In this document: positions 1 to 9,317 of the stretch, one piece after another
Layout: each line of letters begins with the position of its first letter
Numbering within the stretch: the first letter of the stretch is position 1
NCBI GenBank assembly: GCA_029225065.1
Contig: JAQXVT010000035.1
Span: 1 to 64,000 of the forward strand
From: Lachnospiraceae bacterium
GTDB lineage: Bacteria > Bacillota > Clostridia > Lachnospirales > Lachnospiraceae
Reading direction: 5' to 3'
Length of the DNA: 64,000 bases
Translations under genes and position numbers: made by a program
Notes under the pieces: generated by a model
Told to the model about the DNA's origin: nothing
Databases searched by the model: none
The model's input: only the letters and a program-made list of their open reading frames with translations

Positions 1-1
1 A

Positions 2-475
2 GGATATCAGGCGTATTTTGATATCGAGCGGTGTGAAGGGGAGAGGGAAGATGAACTTCCGCTTATGGCGCACTGCCGGTTTTACGTTCATTCTGAGAAG
101 TATGTGCTGGTGAAGAAAGCGAAGCTCTGGGATGCAGACAGCAACGAATATGTCTATATCTTTTCTGTGCCGGAGCTGACAAAGGAAATTTTCGAGAAAT
201 GCAAGGATTATGCCTATGAAGAGGGCATGAAGCTGATCGATCCGAAGCCGGGGCATATGTACAGTTACATTACGCCGGTGTTTATCTGCGACACGTGCAC
301 AAAAGAGGCAGAGAAGGCGCTTACGAAGTGCCGCATTTACAAAAGTTTTCATTTTTCGTGGTATGGATGGATGAACGTCCATACAGCAGCGGTCATCCGG
401 GAGGGCAATCGTGTTATCACGAACCGGATGGGACGCGGCAACGCGAAATTTATGAAAAATATACTAAATTCATGA
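2..475 (+). CDS. Unrecognised protein, 5' end cut by window
   Basis: The reading frame is open from base 2 through the first internal ATG at 65, so the true start lies before the window; 157 codons are visible. I do not recognise the family with confidence. The visible part is soluble, has no membrane segment, and carries a CxxC pair (FICDTC, about residue 99) that could bind a metal, followed by an aromatic stretch (HFSWYGW). The stop is only 25 bases before cstA, so the two are probably co-transcribed. No function is assigned. Confidence 0.6.
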   Translation, partial: GYQAYFDIERCEGEREDELPLMAHCRFYVHSEKYVLVKKAKLWDADSNEYVYIFSVPELTKEIFEKCKDYAYEEGMKLIDPKPGHMYSYITPVFICDTCTKEAEKALTKCRIYKSFHFSWYGWMNVHTAAVIREGNRVITNRMGRGNAKFMKNILNS

Positions 476-500
476 AAGAGAAAAATAAGGAGGGCAAAAC

Positions 501-2228
501 ATGAATGCAGTAGTAATCTTACTTGTAGGATGTGCGATTCTGATTGCCGGCTACGTTTTCTACGGAAAATGGCTTGCTGAGCAGTGGGGCGTTGACCCGA
601 ACAGAACAACACCTGCACATGAACTGGAAGACGGAAATGATTATGTACCAGCCAAAGCACCGGTACTGATGGGACATCACTTCTCATCAATCGCAGGTGC
701 AGGCCCGATCAACGGACCGATCCAGGCAGCAGTATTCGGATGGGTTCCGGTTATGCTGTGGGTTCTGATCGGTGGTATTTTCTTTGGTGCAGTGCATGAC
801 TTCGGTGCGCTGTTCGCTTCTGTCCGCAACAAAGGTCAGTCAATCGGTGAGGTTATCGCTGAGAGTATTGGACCGCGTGCAAAGAAGCTGTTTCTGACCT
901 TCTCCTACCTGACCCTGATCCTGGTAGTCGCTGCATTTGCTTCTATCGTTGCAAATACATTCAAGGCTACATACGATGAGGCTGGCGTGCTGGATAAGGT
1001 AGCAAGCTCCGCAAATGCATCTACCGCTATGATTTCAATTCTGTTCATCCTGATCGCGATCGTTTTCGGTATGATGGTATACAGAAGAAATGCATCTTTG
1101 GTTGTTTCAACGGTAATTGGTGTCGCAGCAATCGTACTGTGCATGGTAGTTGGATATAACTGGCATCCGATCTATTTAAGCGGAACCACCTGGATGATCA
1201 TCGTAGGTATCTACATTGCGATCGCATCTGTTACACCGGTATGGATTCTGCTTCAGCCACGTGATTACCTGAGCTCTTTCCTGCTCTATGGTATGATGAT
1301 TATCGCAGTTGTTGGTATCGTAGGAGCGCATCCGACACTTTCTATTCCGGCATTTACCGGATTTATAGACAAGGCTGAGTACGGTTCAGGCGTTTCTCTT
1401 GGAAGCCTGTTTCCGGCGCTGTTCGTAACCATCGCCTGTGGCGCAATCTCCGGTTTCCATTCACTCGTTGGTTCCGGTACGACTGCAAAACAGCTGGATA
1501 AAGAGGGAGATGCCCGTCCGATCGCTTACGGCGGAATGCTGATTGAGTGTGCACTGGCTCTGATTTCTCTGTGCGCAGTAGGCTATATCTGGTCTGAGTA
1601 TGTTCCGGGCGGAATCACCACTCCGACCGCTGTATTTGCAACTGGTATTGCACGTATGTGCGCAACAATTCCGTTCCTTGCAGGTGCTGAGAATGTTATT
1701 TACTCCATGCTGATTCTTGCTGTATCTGCATTCTGCCTTACTTCTCTGGATACAGCAACCCGTCTTGCACGTTACATGTTCCAGGAGTTCTGGCTTGAGC
1801 CGGGACAGACGCATAAGGATGCAACAGGCTTCAAGGCAATTGTTACAAATCCGTATGTTGCAACGATCATTACAGTTGCGCTTGGTATCGCACTTGGTAT
1901 GACTGGATATGCAAAGATCTGGGCTCTGTTTGGAGCAGCAAACCAGCTGCTTGCAGCACTTGGTCTTCTGGCTGTTGCTGCATGGCTCGGAACGATGGGT
2001 AAGAATAACAAGATGTTCCTGTTCCCGATGGCATTCATGCTGATCGTAACGATCGTATCTCTGTGCCAGACAATTATGACCAACTTCAACACTGCAATGG
2101 CAGGCACAGGCGAGACTGTTTGGTGCTGGATCCGTGCAGGTATCGGTACACTGCTCGTAATCCTTGCAATTGTACTGGCAGTTGAGGGTGTTCAGACAAT
2201 CGCAGGCAAGAAAAAAGCTGCAAAATAA
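501..2228 (+). CDS. cstA: Carbon starvation protein CstA family peptide/pyruvate transporter
   Basis: A 575-residue polytopic membrane protein with many hydrophobic segments from residue 3 onward, matching the CstA family in order of motifs: the N-terminal YGKWLAEQWGVDP segment, the LMGHHFSSIAGAGPINGP signature at about residues 52-70, and the FHSLVGSGTTAKQ loop in the middle. The family imports peptides, and some members pyruvate, when carbon is short. The start at 501 follows AAGGAGGGC at a normal distance. A strong hairpin terminator lies just downstream. Lachnospiraceae commonly hold one such gene; the substrate here cannot be told from sequence. Confidence 0.93.
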   Translation: MNAVVILLVGCAILIAGYVFYGKWLAEQWGVDPNRTTPAHELEDGNDYVPAKAPVLMGHHFSSIAGAGPINGPIQAAVFGWVPVMLWVLIGGIFFGAVHDFGALFASVRNKGQSIGEVIAESIGPRAKKLFLTFSYLTLILVVAAFASIVANTFKATYDEAGVLDKVASSANASTAMISILFILIAIVFGMMVYRRNASLVVSTVIGVAAIVLCMVVGYNWHPIYLSGTTWMIIVGIYIAIASVTPVWILLQPRDYLSSFLLYGMMIIAVVGIVGAHPTLSIPAFTGFIDKAEYGSGVSLGSLFPALFVTIACGAISGFHSLVGSGTTAKQLDKEGDARPIAYGGMLIECALALISLCAVGYIWSEYVPGGITTPTAVFATGIARMCATIPFLAGAENVIYSMLILAVSAFCLTSLDTATRLARYMFQEFWLEPGQTHKDATGFKAIVTNPYVATIITVALGIALGMTGYAKIWALFGAANQLLAALGLLAVAAWLGTMGKNNKMFLFPMAFMLIVTIVSLCQTIMTNFNTAMAGTGETVWCWIRAGIGTLLVILAIVLAVEGVQTIAGKKKAAK

Positions 2229-2245
2229 GAAATAAATAAAAATTG

Positions 2246-2296
2246 AAGAGAGCTCGAAATTCCATGTACTTGCAGGAGTTTCGGGCTCTTGTTTTC
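2246..2296 (+). terminator. Rho-independent terminator after cstA
   Basis: An imperfect stem of about 15 bp pairs GAGAGCTCGAAATTCC with GGAGTTTCGGGCTCTT, followed by GTTTTC. It sits 18 bases after the cstA stop. Confidence 0.75.
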
Positions 2297-2460
2297 GCCA
2301 GTCAGAATTAAAGCGTATATTTACAATCACGCGTGGGACTTTCCTGATTCTGGGCGTGGAAAGGAAGATGGGATTATTTTGAGCGCCGGAAGTATCTTGC
2401 AGAAAAATAAAAATGAAGGTTTTTCTGAAGTGCAAGCGTTTACGCTCTGAAAACAGATAC

Positions 2461-2489
2461 TTGCGAATCCGCAGAGATTAGGGTATAGT
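2461..2489 (+). promoter_or_regulatory. Putative sigma-A promoter for the DUF1700 gene
   Basis: TTGCGA and TATAGT are separated by exactly 17 bases. The site is in the 435-base gap between cstA and the DUF1700-type gene, about 175 bases before the latter's start. The remainder of that gap holds the cstA terminator and a short copy of the dispersed repeat at about 2595-2612. Confidence 0.5.
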
Positions 2490-2663
2490 AGGGAAAAACG
2501 ATTACACGACAGGATATCGACAGCAATTTATGAAAAATGCAGCCAGAATGGGTTGACGAAATGGAAGTATATTTTGGGGACGCAGATAAGTGACTGCGAA
2601 TATCCGCTTTGAGCCCAAATTGCTGTCATGCATTATAATCATTATAATAAGGAAAGGAAGCAT

Positions 2664-3140
2664 ATGTCAAAACAGGAATTTCTGGATACATTGCGGAAGG
2701 TGCTGGCACGGGAGCTGTCAGAGAGTGAGGTCGCAGATAATATCAATTATTACTGGAATTATATTGAGCAGCAGATCGCTTCTGGAAAGACGGAGGAGCA
2801 GGTACTGCAGGAGCTTGGCGATCCGCGGCTGATTGCGCGGACGATTCTTCAGGTGGATGAGAAACGGGAAGAGGAGCCTTACCAGGAGGCGACCGTTTAT
2901 ACGGAAGAGGACGGTACGTATCGGGAGGATACGCCGGAGTCGGATTACACAGATCCGTTTACCGGCGCACACGTTGAGGTGCACCGCATGACGGCAGGCG
3001 ACTGGGCGAAGATCGTACTGGTGATTGTGATTATCTGTATCGTGCTCGGCACGGTATTTCATATTTTGTGGAGGCTGCTGCCGGTACTGCTTGTGATCGC
3101 GGCAGTGTTGTGGATTTACCGGAAGTTTACACAGAGGTAA
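2664..3140 (+). CDS. DUF1700/HAAS-domain membrane protein
   Basis: A 158-residue protein. Residues 1-70 carry the HAAS pattern (MSKQEFLDTLRKVL, then SEVADNINYYWNYI, then LQELGDPRLIARTIL) seen in DUF1700 proteins. An acidic linker follows, and then two hydrophobic segments near the C-terminus (about residues 113-135 and 136-152) that place it in the membrane. The start at 2664 is preferred to an upstream in-frame ATG at 2628 because GGAAAGGAAG lies just before it. HAAS proteins often act with PadR-type regulators, but none is adjacent here. Exact role unknown. Confidence 0.75.
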   Translation: MSKQEFLDTLRKVLARELSESEVADNINYYWNYIEQQIASGKTEEQVLQELGDPRLIARTILQVDEKREEEPYQEATVYTEEDGTYREDTPESDYTDPFTGAHVEVHRMTAGDWAKIVLVIVIICIVLGTVFHILWRLLPVLLVIAAVLWIYRKFTQR

Positions 3141-3321
3141 AGTACCACGCGGCAAGACCAGCTGATGCAGGATTTTTGCGCTGCGTATAAATATAGCAGT
3201 TTCAGCATCTGGTGTGTTTCAGCAGATGGAAAATATAGAGTTCGCAGCGTTCATACAGGCGTATGGGTAAAATTTCACAAAGTCAGGGGAGTGGATTTCT
3301 TGTATATGCGCGACTTGCAGG

Positions 3322-3350
3322 TTGCGAAATATGCTGGAAAATGCTATACT
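3322..3350 (+). promoter_or_regulatory. Putative sigma-A promoter for apt
   Basis: TTGCGA, 17-base spacer, then TATACT; about 65 bases before the apt start. It probably drives apt, and perhaps relA and the genes behind it. Confidence 0.6.
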
Positions 3351-3414
3351 AAAAGATATTTGTGCTATCCACTTTGATAGGACGGCCAGAATAATTCGCA
3401 AAGGAGCGGGAAAA

Positions 3415-3939
3415 ATGAAGAAGATTGAAGAGTATGTCAGAAGTATTCCGGACTTTCCGGAGCCGGGAATTATTTTCAGGGATGTGACGAGCATCCTGCA
3501 GGATCCGGATGGATTGAAGCTTTCGATTGATCTGATCCAGGAGAAACTGGAAGGACTTGATTTTGATGTGATTGCAGGAACCGAGTCAAGAGGATTTATC
3601 TTCGGCGTTCCGGTCGCTTACAATCTGCACAAGGCATTCGTTCCGGTGCGCAAGAAAGGAAAACTTCCGTGTGAGACTGTTTCCATGGACTATGATCTGG
3701 AGTACGGCAAAGCGACGATCGAGATGCACAAGGATTCGATCAAGCCGGGACAGAGAGTCGTTCTGATTGATGACCTGATCGCGACCGGCGGTACGATTGA
3801 AGCTGCAATCAAGCTGATCGAGCAGCTTGGCGGTGTAGTGGTAAAGGTAGTATTCCTGATGGAGCTGGCAGGCCTGAAGGGCCGCGAGAAGCTTGCGGGA
3901 TATGATGTAGATTCTGTTATCTGCTACGAAGGTAAGTGA
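3415..3939 (+). CDS. apt: Adenine phosphoribosyltransferase
   Basis: A 174-residue cytosolic enzyme that makes AMP from adenine and PRPP (purine salvage). The N-terminal YVRSIPDFPEPGIIFRDVT signature and the PRPP-binding loop VVLIDDLIATGGT (about residues 115-127) are intact, and the length is typical. ATG 3415 is chosen over the longer open frame from 3322 because AAAGGAGCGGG precedes it and homology starts at MKKIEEYV. The order apt then relA/spoT is usual in Firmicutes and links purine salvage to alarmone control. Confidence 0.97.
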   Translation: MKKIEEYVRSIPDFPEPGIIFRDVTSILQDPDGLKLSIDLIQEKLEGLDFDVIAGTESRGFIFGVPVAYNLHKAFVPVRKKGKLPCETVSMDYDLEYGKATIEMHKDSIKPGQRVVLIDDLIATGGTIEAAIKLIEQLGGVVVKVVFLMELAGLKGREKLAGYDVDSVICYEGK

Positions 3940-4149
3940 TCTTTTATGTAACGAAACAGAGCGCGAATATATGTCCTGCCTGTTTCAGGATGATGGGAAA
4001 ATGATGGAATTGCTTCTGTAAGAAAGCGAACAGGCTGTGAAGCGGCGATAAGGGACACGGTTGACGAAAATGCTGCCGGGAGAAAATCTTTTCTGACTGG
4101 CGGAAGAGATGCTGCAAAGGGCACAGAAATTACGGAGATGGTGAGACAG

Positions 4150-6453
4150 ATGCCGATGGATACGAGAACAAAACAGGAAAAAATTGATGAGATCAAACGG
4201 GCGGATGCCAATGTCAAGACGATGGAGGATTTTACGAGCCCGGATAAATTGTATCAGGAGCTGATTGCTGGGATTCGCAAGTATCATCCGTCAGATGATA
4301 TCTCACTGATTGAGAAGGCTTACAGGACGGCTTATGAGGCACACAAGGATCAGAAACGGAAATCGGGAGAGCCGTACATCATCCATCCACTTTGCGTGGC
4401 AATCATTCTGGCGGATCTGGAGCTCGATAAGGAGACGATCGCGGCCGGACTTCTGCACGATGTTGTCGAGGATACGGTGCTGACGACTGAGCAGGTAAAG
4501 GAAGAGTTCGGTGCGGAGGTAGCGCTGCTGGTGGACGGTGTCACGAAGCTGACACAGCTGTCATATTCGGCTGATAAGCTGGAAGTGCAGGCGGAAAATC
4601 TCCGAAAAATGTTCCTCGCGATGGCGAAAGATATCCGGGTTATCCTGATCAAGCTTGCGGACCGTCTCCACAATATGCGTACACTGAAGTATCAGTCACC
4701 GGCAAAGCAGAAGGAAAAAGCGCGTGAGACAATGGATATCTATGCGCCGATCGCACACCGGCTTGGTATTTCAAAGATTAAGGTAGAGCTGGATGACCTT
4801 TCCCTGAAGTATCTTGAGCCGGAGGTTTATTACGATCTGGTGGAAAAGATTGCATTGAAAAAAGATGCACGCCAGGAATTTGTCAATGAGATTGTAAAAG
4901 AGGTCAGCGAGCATATCGAGGCGGCCGGAATCAAAGCGCAGATTGACGGGCGCGCAAAGCATTTTTTCAGCATTTACAAAAAGATGGTCAATCAGAATAA
5001 AACACTTGACCAGATCTACGACTTGTTTGCTGTCCGTATCATCGTTGATACAGTCAAGGACTGTTATGCGGCGCTCGGTGTCATCCATGAAATGTATAAG
5101 CCAATCCCGGGGCGTTTCAAGGACTACATTGCAATGCCGAAGCAGAATATGTATCAGTCCCTGCACACAACCTTGATTGGGCCGAATGGTCAGCCGTTTG
5201 AGATTCAGATTCGTACGTTTGAGATGCACCGGACTGCGGAATACGGTATTGCGGCGCATTGGAAGTACAAGGAGAGCGCGGACGGAAAGAAAGGCGGCAC
5301 GAAGAGCGAGGAAGAGAAGCTCAGCTGGCTGCGTCAGGTGCTTGACTGGCAGATGTCGGACAACCGCGAGTTTATGAGCCTGTTAAAGAGTGATTTCGAC
5401 TTGTTTTCCGAGAGCGTTTACTGCTTCACTCCGGCAGGCGATGTGAAAAATCTTCCGGCAGGTTCTACGCCGATTGATTTTGCGTACAGCATCCACAGCG
5501 CAGTTGGTAACCGGATGATCGGAGCGCGTGTCAACGGCAAGCTGGTGACTATCGATTACGTGATCCAGAACGGTGACCGGATCGAGATTATCACCTCACA
5601 GAATTCCCGCGGACCGAGCCGTGACTGGCTGAAGATTGTCAAGAGTTCTCAGGCGAAGAATAAGATCACACAGTGGTTCAAACAGGAATTAAAAGAGGAC
5701 AACATCGTAAAGGGCAAGGAGCTGCTTGCCAATTACTGTCGGGCAAAGGGTATTGTCCAGTCGGATATTTTAAAGCTGGAGTACATCGAGCGCGTGCTCA
5801 CAAAGTACGGATTCCGGGACTGGGATTCGGCGCTGGCGGCACTTGGCCACGGCGGCTTAAAAGAGGGCCAGGTAGTCAATAAGCTGCTGGAAGGCTACGA
5901 ACTCGATCACAAGAAGACGATCACGGACGAGCAGATTATTGAGGCGGTACAGGCATCGAAGGATGCGGCGCCGGTACAGATCGCGAAGTCCAAGGGCGGC
6001 ATTACCGTGCAGGGAGTGGACGATGTGAGCGTCCGGTTTGCAAAATGCTGCAGTCCGATTCCGGGCGATGAGATCGTCGGATTCGTGACGCGCGGACGCG
6101 GCGTGACGGTACACCGCACGGATTGTATCAACATCATCAATCTTCCAGAGGAAGAGCGGGCACGCATCATCGATGCGGAGTGGCAGCAGGAAGCGCAGAA
6201 GGGCGAAAAGGGTCTGTATATGGCAGAGATTATCATTTATGGGCATAACAGGACCGGTCTGCTGGTTGATATCACAAAGATCTTTACGGAACGGAAAATT
6301 GATGTGAATTCTGTCAATTCGCGTACAAGCAAACAGGGACTGGCGACGATTGCGATGGCATTTGAGGTGCCGGATAAGGCAGTACTCAATTCCCTGATCG
6401 AGAAAATCCGCCAGGTGGAGAGCGTCATCGACATTGAGCGTACCACAGGCTGA
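4150..6453 (+). CDS. relA: Bifunctional (p)ppGpp synthetase/hydrolase, RelA/SpoT family
   Basis: A 767-residue long RSH enzyme that makes and degrades (p)ppGpp in the stringent response. Domains in order: HD hydrolase with HDVVEDT at about residue 102 (intact, so hydrolysis is expected), synthetase with GRFKDYIAMPKQNMYQSLH at about 315, TGS (about 420-485), a helical/zinc-finger-like part with FAKCCSPIPGDEIVGF, and a C-terminal ACT domain (about 690-767). In-frame ATGs lie at 4138, 4150 and 4156; 4138 has a Shine-Dalgarno-like GGAG with no spacing, so 4150 is taken, but the choice is uncertain. The next gene begins 11 bases after the stop. A separate small synthetase lies at 42997. Confidence 0.96.
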   Translation: MPMDTRTKQEKIDEIKRADANVKTMEDFTSPDKLYQELIAGIRKYHPSDDISLIEKAYRTAYEAHKDQKRKSGEPYIIHPLCVAIILADLELDKETIAAGLLHDVVEDTVLTTEQVKEEFGAEVALLVDGVTKLTQLSYSADKLEVQAENLRKMFLAMAKDIRVILIKLADRLHNMRTLKYQSPAKQKEKARETMDIYAPIAHRLGISKIKVELDDLSLKYLEPEVYYDLVEKIALKKDARQEFVNEIVKEVSEHIEAAGIKAQIDGRAKHFFSIYKKMVNQNKTLDQIYDLFAVRIIVDTVKDCYAALGVIHEMYKPIPGRFKDYIAMPKQNMYQSLHTTLIGPNGQPFEIQIRTFEMHRTAEYGIAAHWKYKESADGKKGGTKSEEEKLSWLRQVLDWQMSDNREFMSLLKSDFDLFSESVYCFTPAGDVKNLPAGSTPIDFAYSIHSAVGNRMIGARVNGKLVTIDYVIQNGDRIEIITSQNSRGPSRDWLKIVKSSQAKNKITQWFKQELKEDNIVKGKELLANYCRAKGIVQSDILKLEYIERVLTKYGFRDWDSALAALGHGGLKEGQVVNKLLEGYELDHKKTITDEQIIEAVQASKDAAPVQIAKSKGGITVQGVDDVSVRFAKCCSPIPGDEIVGFVTRGRGVTVHRTDCINIINLPEEERARIIDAEWQQEAQKGEKGLYMAEIIIYGHNRTGLLVDITKIFTERKIDVNSVNSRTSKQGLATIAMAFEVPDKAVLNSLIEKIRQVESVIDIERTTG

Positions 6454-6464
6454 AAGGAGAAACG

Positions 6465-7091
6465 ATGAGTAAGATGAAACTGGAAAGTATGGTGCTTGGG
6501 CCGATACAGACGAACTGTTATCTGGTGCTGAATCGGGAGAGCGGAGAATTGCTGATCGTGGATCCGGCCGATGACGCGATGCGGATTCGGGAGCGGATTG
6601 CGGCAATGGGCGGACGACCAGCGGCGATTCTGCTGACACACGGTCATTTTGATCATATTGGCGCGGCGGAGGAGTTAAAAGCCTATTACAATGCGCCGAT
6701 CTATGCGATGGCAGAAGAAAAAGAGATTCTGGAAAATACGCAAAATAACCTTTCGGGTCTTTACGGCAGAGGTTATACGGTATGTGCAGATTGTTTCCTG
6801 AAGGACGGAGAGGTTCTGCAGCTTGCAGGTTTTGAGATCCATGTGCTTCACACACCGGGACACACGGTCGGCGGCGCCTGTTATTATTTCCCGGAAGCGA
6901 AAGTCGTTTTTTCCGGTGATACGCTGTTTCACGGAAGTGTCGGCAGGACGGATTTTCCGACCGGAAGCATGGGCATGCTGCATGAGTCCCTGCACAAAAA
7001 GCTTTTCGAGCTGCCGGATGATACCGCGGTATATCCGGGACACGACGCATCGACTGACATAGCATATGAAAAACGGTATAATCCGTACTGA
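6465..7091 (+). CDS. MBL-fold metallo-hydrolase (glyoxalase II-like)
   Basis: A 208-residue metallo-beta-lactamase-fold hydrolase. The metal motif THGHFDH is at about residues 57-63, with further ligands at HTPGHTVGG (about 128-136), SGDTLF and the C-terminal PGHDAST. The size and motif set match the short glyoxalase II-like hydrolases often found between relA and hemZ in Clostridia. The substrate is not known. It is packed 11 bases after relA and 14 bases before hemZ, so it is part of one transcription unit. Confidence 0.9.
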   Translation: MSKMKLESMVLGPIQTNCYLVLNRESGELLIVDPADDAMRIRERIAAMGGRPAAILLTHGHFDHIGAAEELKAYYNAPIYAMAEEKEILENTQNNLSGLYGRGYTVCADCFLKDGEVLQLAGFEIHVLHTPGHTVGGACYYFPEAKVVFSGDTLFHGSVGRTDFPTGSMGMLHESLHKKLFELPDDTAVYPGHDASTDIAYEKRYNPY

Positions 7092-7105
7092 AGCAGGATA
7101 AGAAT

Positions 7106-8710
7106 ATGATAATCGTACAATTAAACAGACAGATTTTTGAATATGACGTCCACTCTCTGGTAAAGTCGTTTTACCCGGGGGAGGACGTAAAAATTGTGTA
7201 TGAAACTTCGCCGGAAGAGACGGAGGCGCAGCTGGTATGTGTGCTTTCGTTTTTGAAATCAGGCGGCGAAAATGGAAACGCGGGTGAATTTCCGAAAGCA
7301 GGAGATACTTCGAAGTCAGAAACAGATTTGGCAGAAGAAAAGGCGGTAAACAATCTTAAGTCCGAGGAAATTTTTACGGAACAGGATTGTGAAAAGAAAC
7401 AGGTCTCTACTCCGTATATCCGCTTCCAGATCAGAAAAGACGGCAAAACTCAGTCCGAGGAAACCACCGTCTGCACGCAGCCGGACAACCGCAAGGAACT
7501 GAAAAACGAGGTGAAGCGTCTCGTTTACCGTCAGCTCTCATCTTACACAGGGCAGAAGCTGCCATGGGGCAACCTTACAGGAATCCGTCCGACGAAGATT
7601 CCAATGGCAATGCTCGAACAGGGATATCGGAATGTCGAGATCGCGGACTACATGCGAAAGACGTATTATACGAGCAACGAGAAGACATCGCTTGCGATCG
7701 CGATTGCAAACCGGGAGCGCCATCTGTTAAAGGATATCAACTACCAGAATGGATACAGCCTGTACGTTGGTATTCCGTTCTGTCCGAGTATTTGCCTGTA
7801 TTGTTCATTCAGTTCAAGTCCGATCGGTGTCTGGAAAAATCAGGTGGATGCGTATCTGGATGCACTGTGCAAGGAAATTGATTATGCGTCAGATGCATTT
7901 GCAGGAAAAGAACTGAATACGGTATATATCGGAGGCGGTACGCCGACGACACTGGAGCCGGCTCAGCTGGAACGGCTGCTTTCGAAGCTGGAGGAGCGGT
8001 TTGACTACAGCCGACTGCTTGAATTTACGGTCGAAGCGGGACGGCCGGATAGCATCTCGCGGGAGAAGCTTGCGGTGCTGCGTGCACATGGAATCTCACG
8101 CATTTCAATCAATCCGCAGACGATGAACCAGAAGACACTTGATCTGATCGGCCGCCGCCATACGGTGGAGCAGACGAAAGAGGCGTTCCATCTGGCACGG
8201 GAGATGGGTTTTGACAATATCAATATGGATTTGATTGTCGGGCTTCCGGGAGAGGATAAGGCAGATGTGGAGCACACACTGCAGGAGGTAACGGCACTGG
8301 ATCCAGACAGCATCACGGTGCATTCCCTTGCGGTTAAACGTGCGTCACGCCTGAAAATGTTCCACGATGAATATAAGGAAATGACGTTTACAAACAATCG
8401 CGAGATCATGGATATGGCGGCAGAATATGCGGCGAGGGCAGGACAGAGTCCATATTACCTGTACCGACAGAAGAATATGGCCGGCAATTTTGAGAATGTC
8501 GGTTATTCCAAAGAGGGAAAGGCAGGTATTTACAACATCCTCATCATGGAGGAGGTACAGAGCATTCTGGCACTCGGCGCAGGTGCATCAACAAAGATGG
8601 TCTGGGCGAGCGACCGGATTGAACGAATCGAGAACGTAAAGGATATCCGGAATTACATTGACCGGATTGATGAGATGATCGAAAGAAAGAGGTCGGGAAT
8701 CCATGAGTGA
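7106..8710 (+). CDS. hemZ: Coproporphyrinogen dehydrogenase HemZ-type radical SAM enzyme
   Basis: A 534-residue protein with a long, poorly conserved N-terminal region and a radical SAM core beginning at about residue 220. The 4Fe-4S cluster motif CxxxCxxC is present as Cys226, Cys230 and Cys233 (PFCPSICLYCSF). The TVYIGGGTPTTLE and INPQTMNQKTLDLIGR segments are typical of HemZ/HemN relatives. The family is annotated as oxygen-independent coproporphyrinogen III dehydrogenase, but in haem-poor Clostridia the true role may differ. Residues about 50-110 are an acidic, low-complexity stretch. Its stop overlaps the next start by 8 bases. Confidence 0.88.
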   Translation: MIIVQLNRQIFEYDVHSLVKSFYPGEDVKIVYETSPEETEAQLVCVLSFLKSGGENGNAGEFPKAGDTSKSETDLAEEKAVNNLKSEEIFTEQDCEKKQVSTPYIRFQIRKDGKTQSEETTVCTQPDNRKELKNEVKRLVYRQLSSYTGQKLPWGNLTGIRPTKIPMAMLEQGYRNVEIADYMRKTYYTSNEKTSLAIAIANRERHLLKDINYQNGYSLYVGIPFCPSICLYCSFSSSPIGVWKNQVDAYLDALCKEIDYASDAFAGKELNTVYIGGGTPTTLEPAQLERLLSKLEERFDYSRLLEFTVEAGRPDSISREKLAVLRAHGISRISINPQTMNQKTLDLIGRRHTVEQTKEAFHLAREMGFDNINMDLIVGLPGEDKADVEHTLQEVTALDPDSITVHSLAVKRASRLKMFHDEYKEMTFTNNREIMDMAAEYAARAGQSPYYLYRQKNMAGNFENVGYSKEGKAGIYNILIMEEVQSILALGAGASTKMVWASDRIERIENVKDIRNYIDRIDEMIERKRSGIHE

Positions 8711-9317
8711 AACGGGGCATGAGTACCGGAAACAGTATCCGATCATCAGGCCGAGCGTATTGAAAGAGCTGGCGCACGGAATCTGTGTCAGCAATCTGGC
8801 GTTTCATACGGGAAAGCAGATGAACTGTAGTGAAGAAATGTGCCACAAGCTGGCGATAGCCGGATTTCTGCATGACATCGGAAAGCTGGAGCTGGCAAAG
8901 TACGTAAGAGGTCATGAGGATGAGACGCTGATCATCGAGGAAATGAAGTATGTGAGGCGTCATTCCAAGCTGGGCGCGGATTTCCTTCAGAGAATCGGCT
9001 ATTCGGAGGAGATCGTGGAGATGGTCCGGTTTCATCATGAAAACTGTGACGGCTCTGGCTACCCAAATAACCTGACAAGAGATGAGATTCCGCTCGGAGC
9101 CAGAATCATTCGTGTCTGTGACGTGTTTGCAGCACTGACGGCTGACCGTCCGTATCGGAAAGCGTTTGATGTGGATGCGGCGATGGAACTGATGATCGAT
9201 GAGTCGAGGTATTATGATATCGAAGTGTTTCTTGCATTTATGCGGGTCGTGAACGAGGACGGCCTGAAAAATATGATGGATAACGAAGAACTGGAGAATG
9301 CGCTGCGTTTACTGTAG
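8703..9317 (+). CDS. HD-GYP-like domain protein
   Basis: A 204-residue stand-alone HD-domain hydrolase. HDIGKL with the HD pair is at residues 57-58, a second metal His is in RRHSKLGADFL (about 83), and HHENCDGSGYP (about 110-120) matches the HHE..DGxGYP part of HD-GYP c-di-GMP phosphodiesterases. There is no membrane segment or receiver domain. Translation is coupled to hemZ by an 8-base overlap. Cyclic dinucleotide hydrolysis is inferred from family, and the diguanylate cyclase at 20222 would be a possible source of substrate. Its 3' end overlaps the convergent next gene by 9 bases. Confidence 0.85.
   Translation: MSETGHEYRKQYPIIRPSVLKELAHGICVSNLAFHTGKQMNCSEEMCHKLAIAGFLHDIGKLELAKYVRGHEDETLIIEEMKYVRRHSKLGADFLQRIGYSEEIVEMVRFHHENCDGSGYPNNLTRDEIPLGARIIRVCDVFAALTADRPYRKAFDVDAAMELMIDESRYYDIEVFLAFMRVVNEDGLKNMMDNEELENALRLL

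Noticed and set aside
5857-7065. A 402-codon frame opposite relA and the MBL gene
   Set aside because: It crosses two well-supported genes and matches no family.
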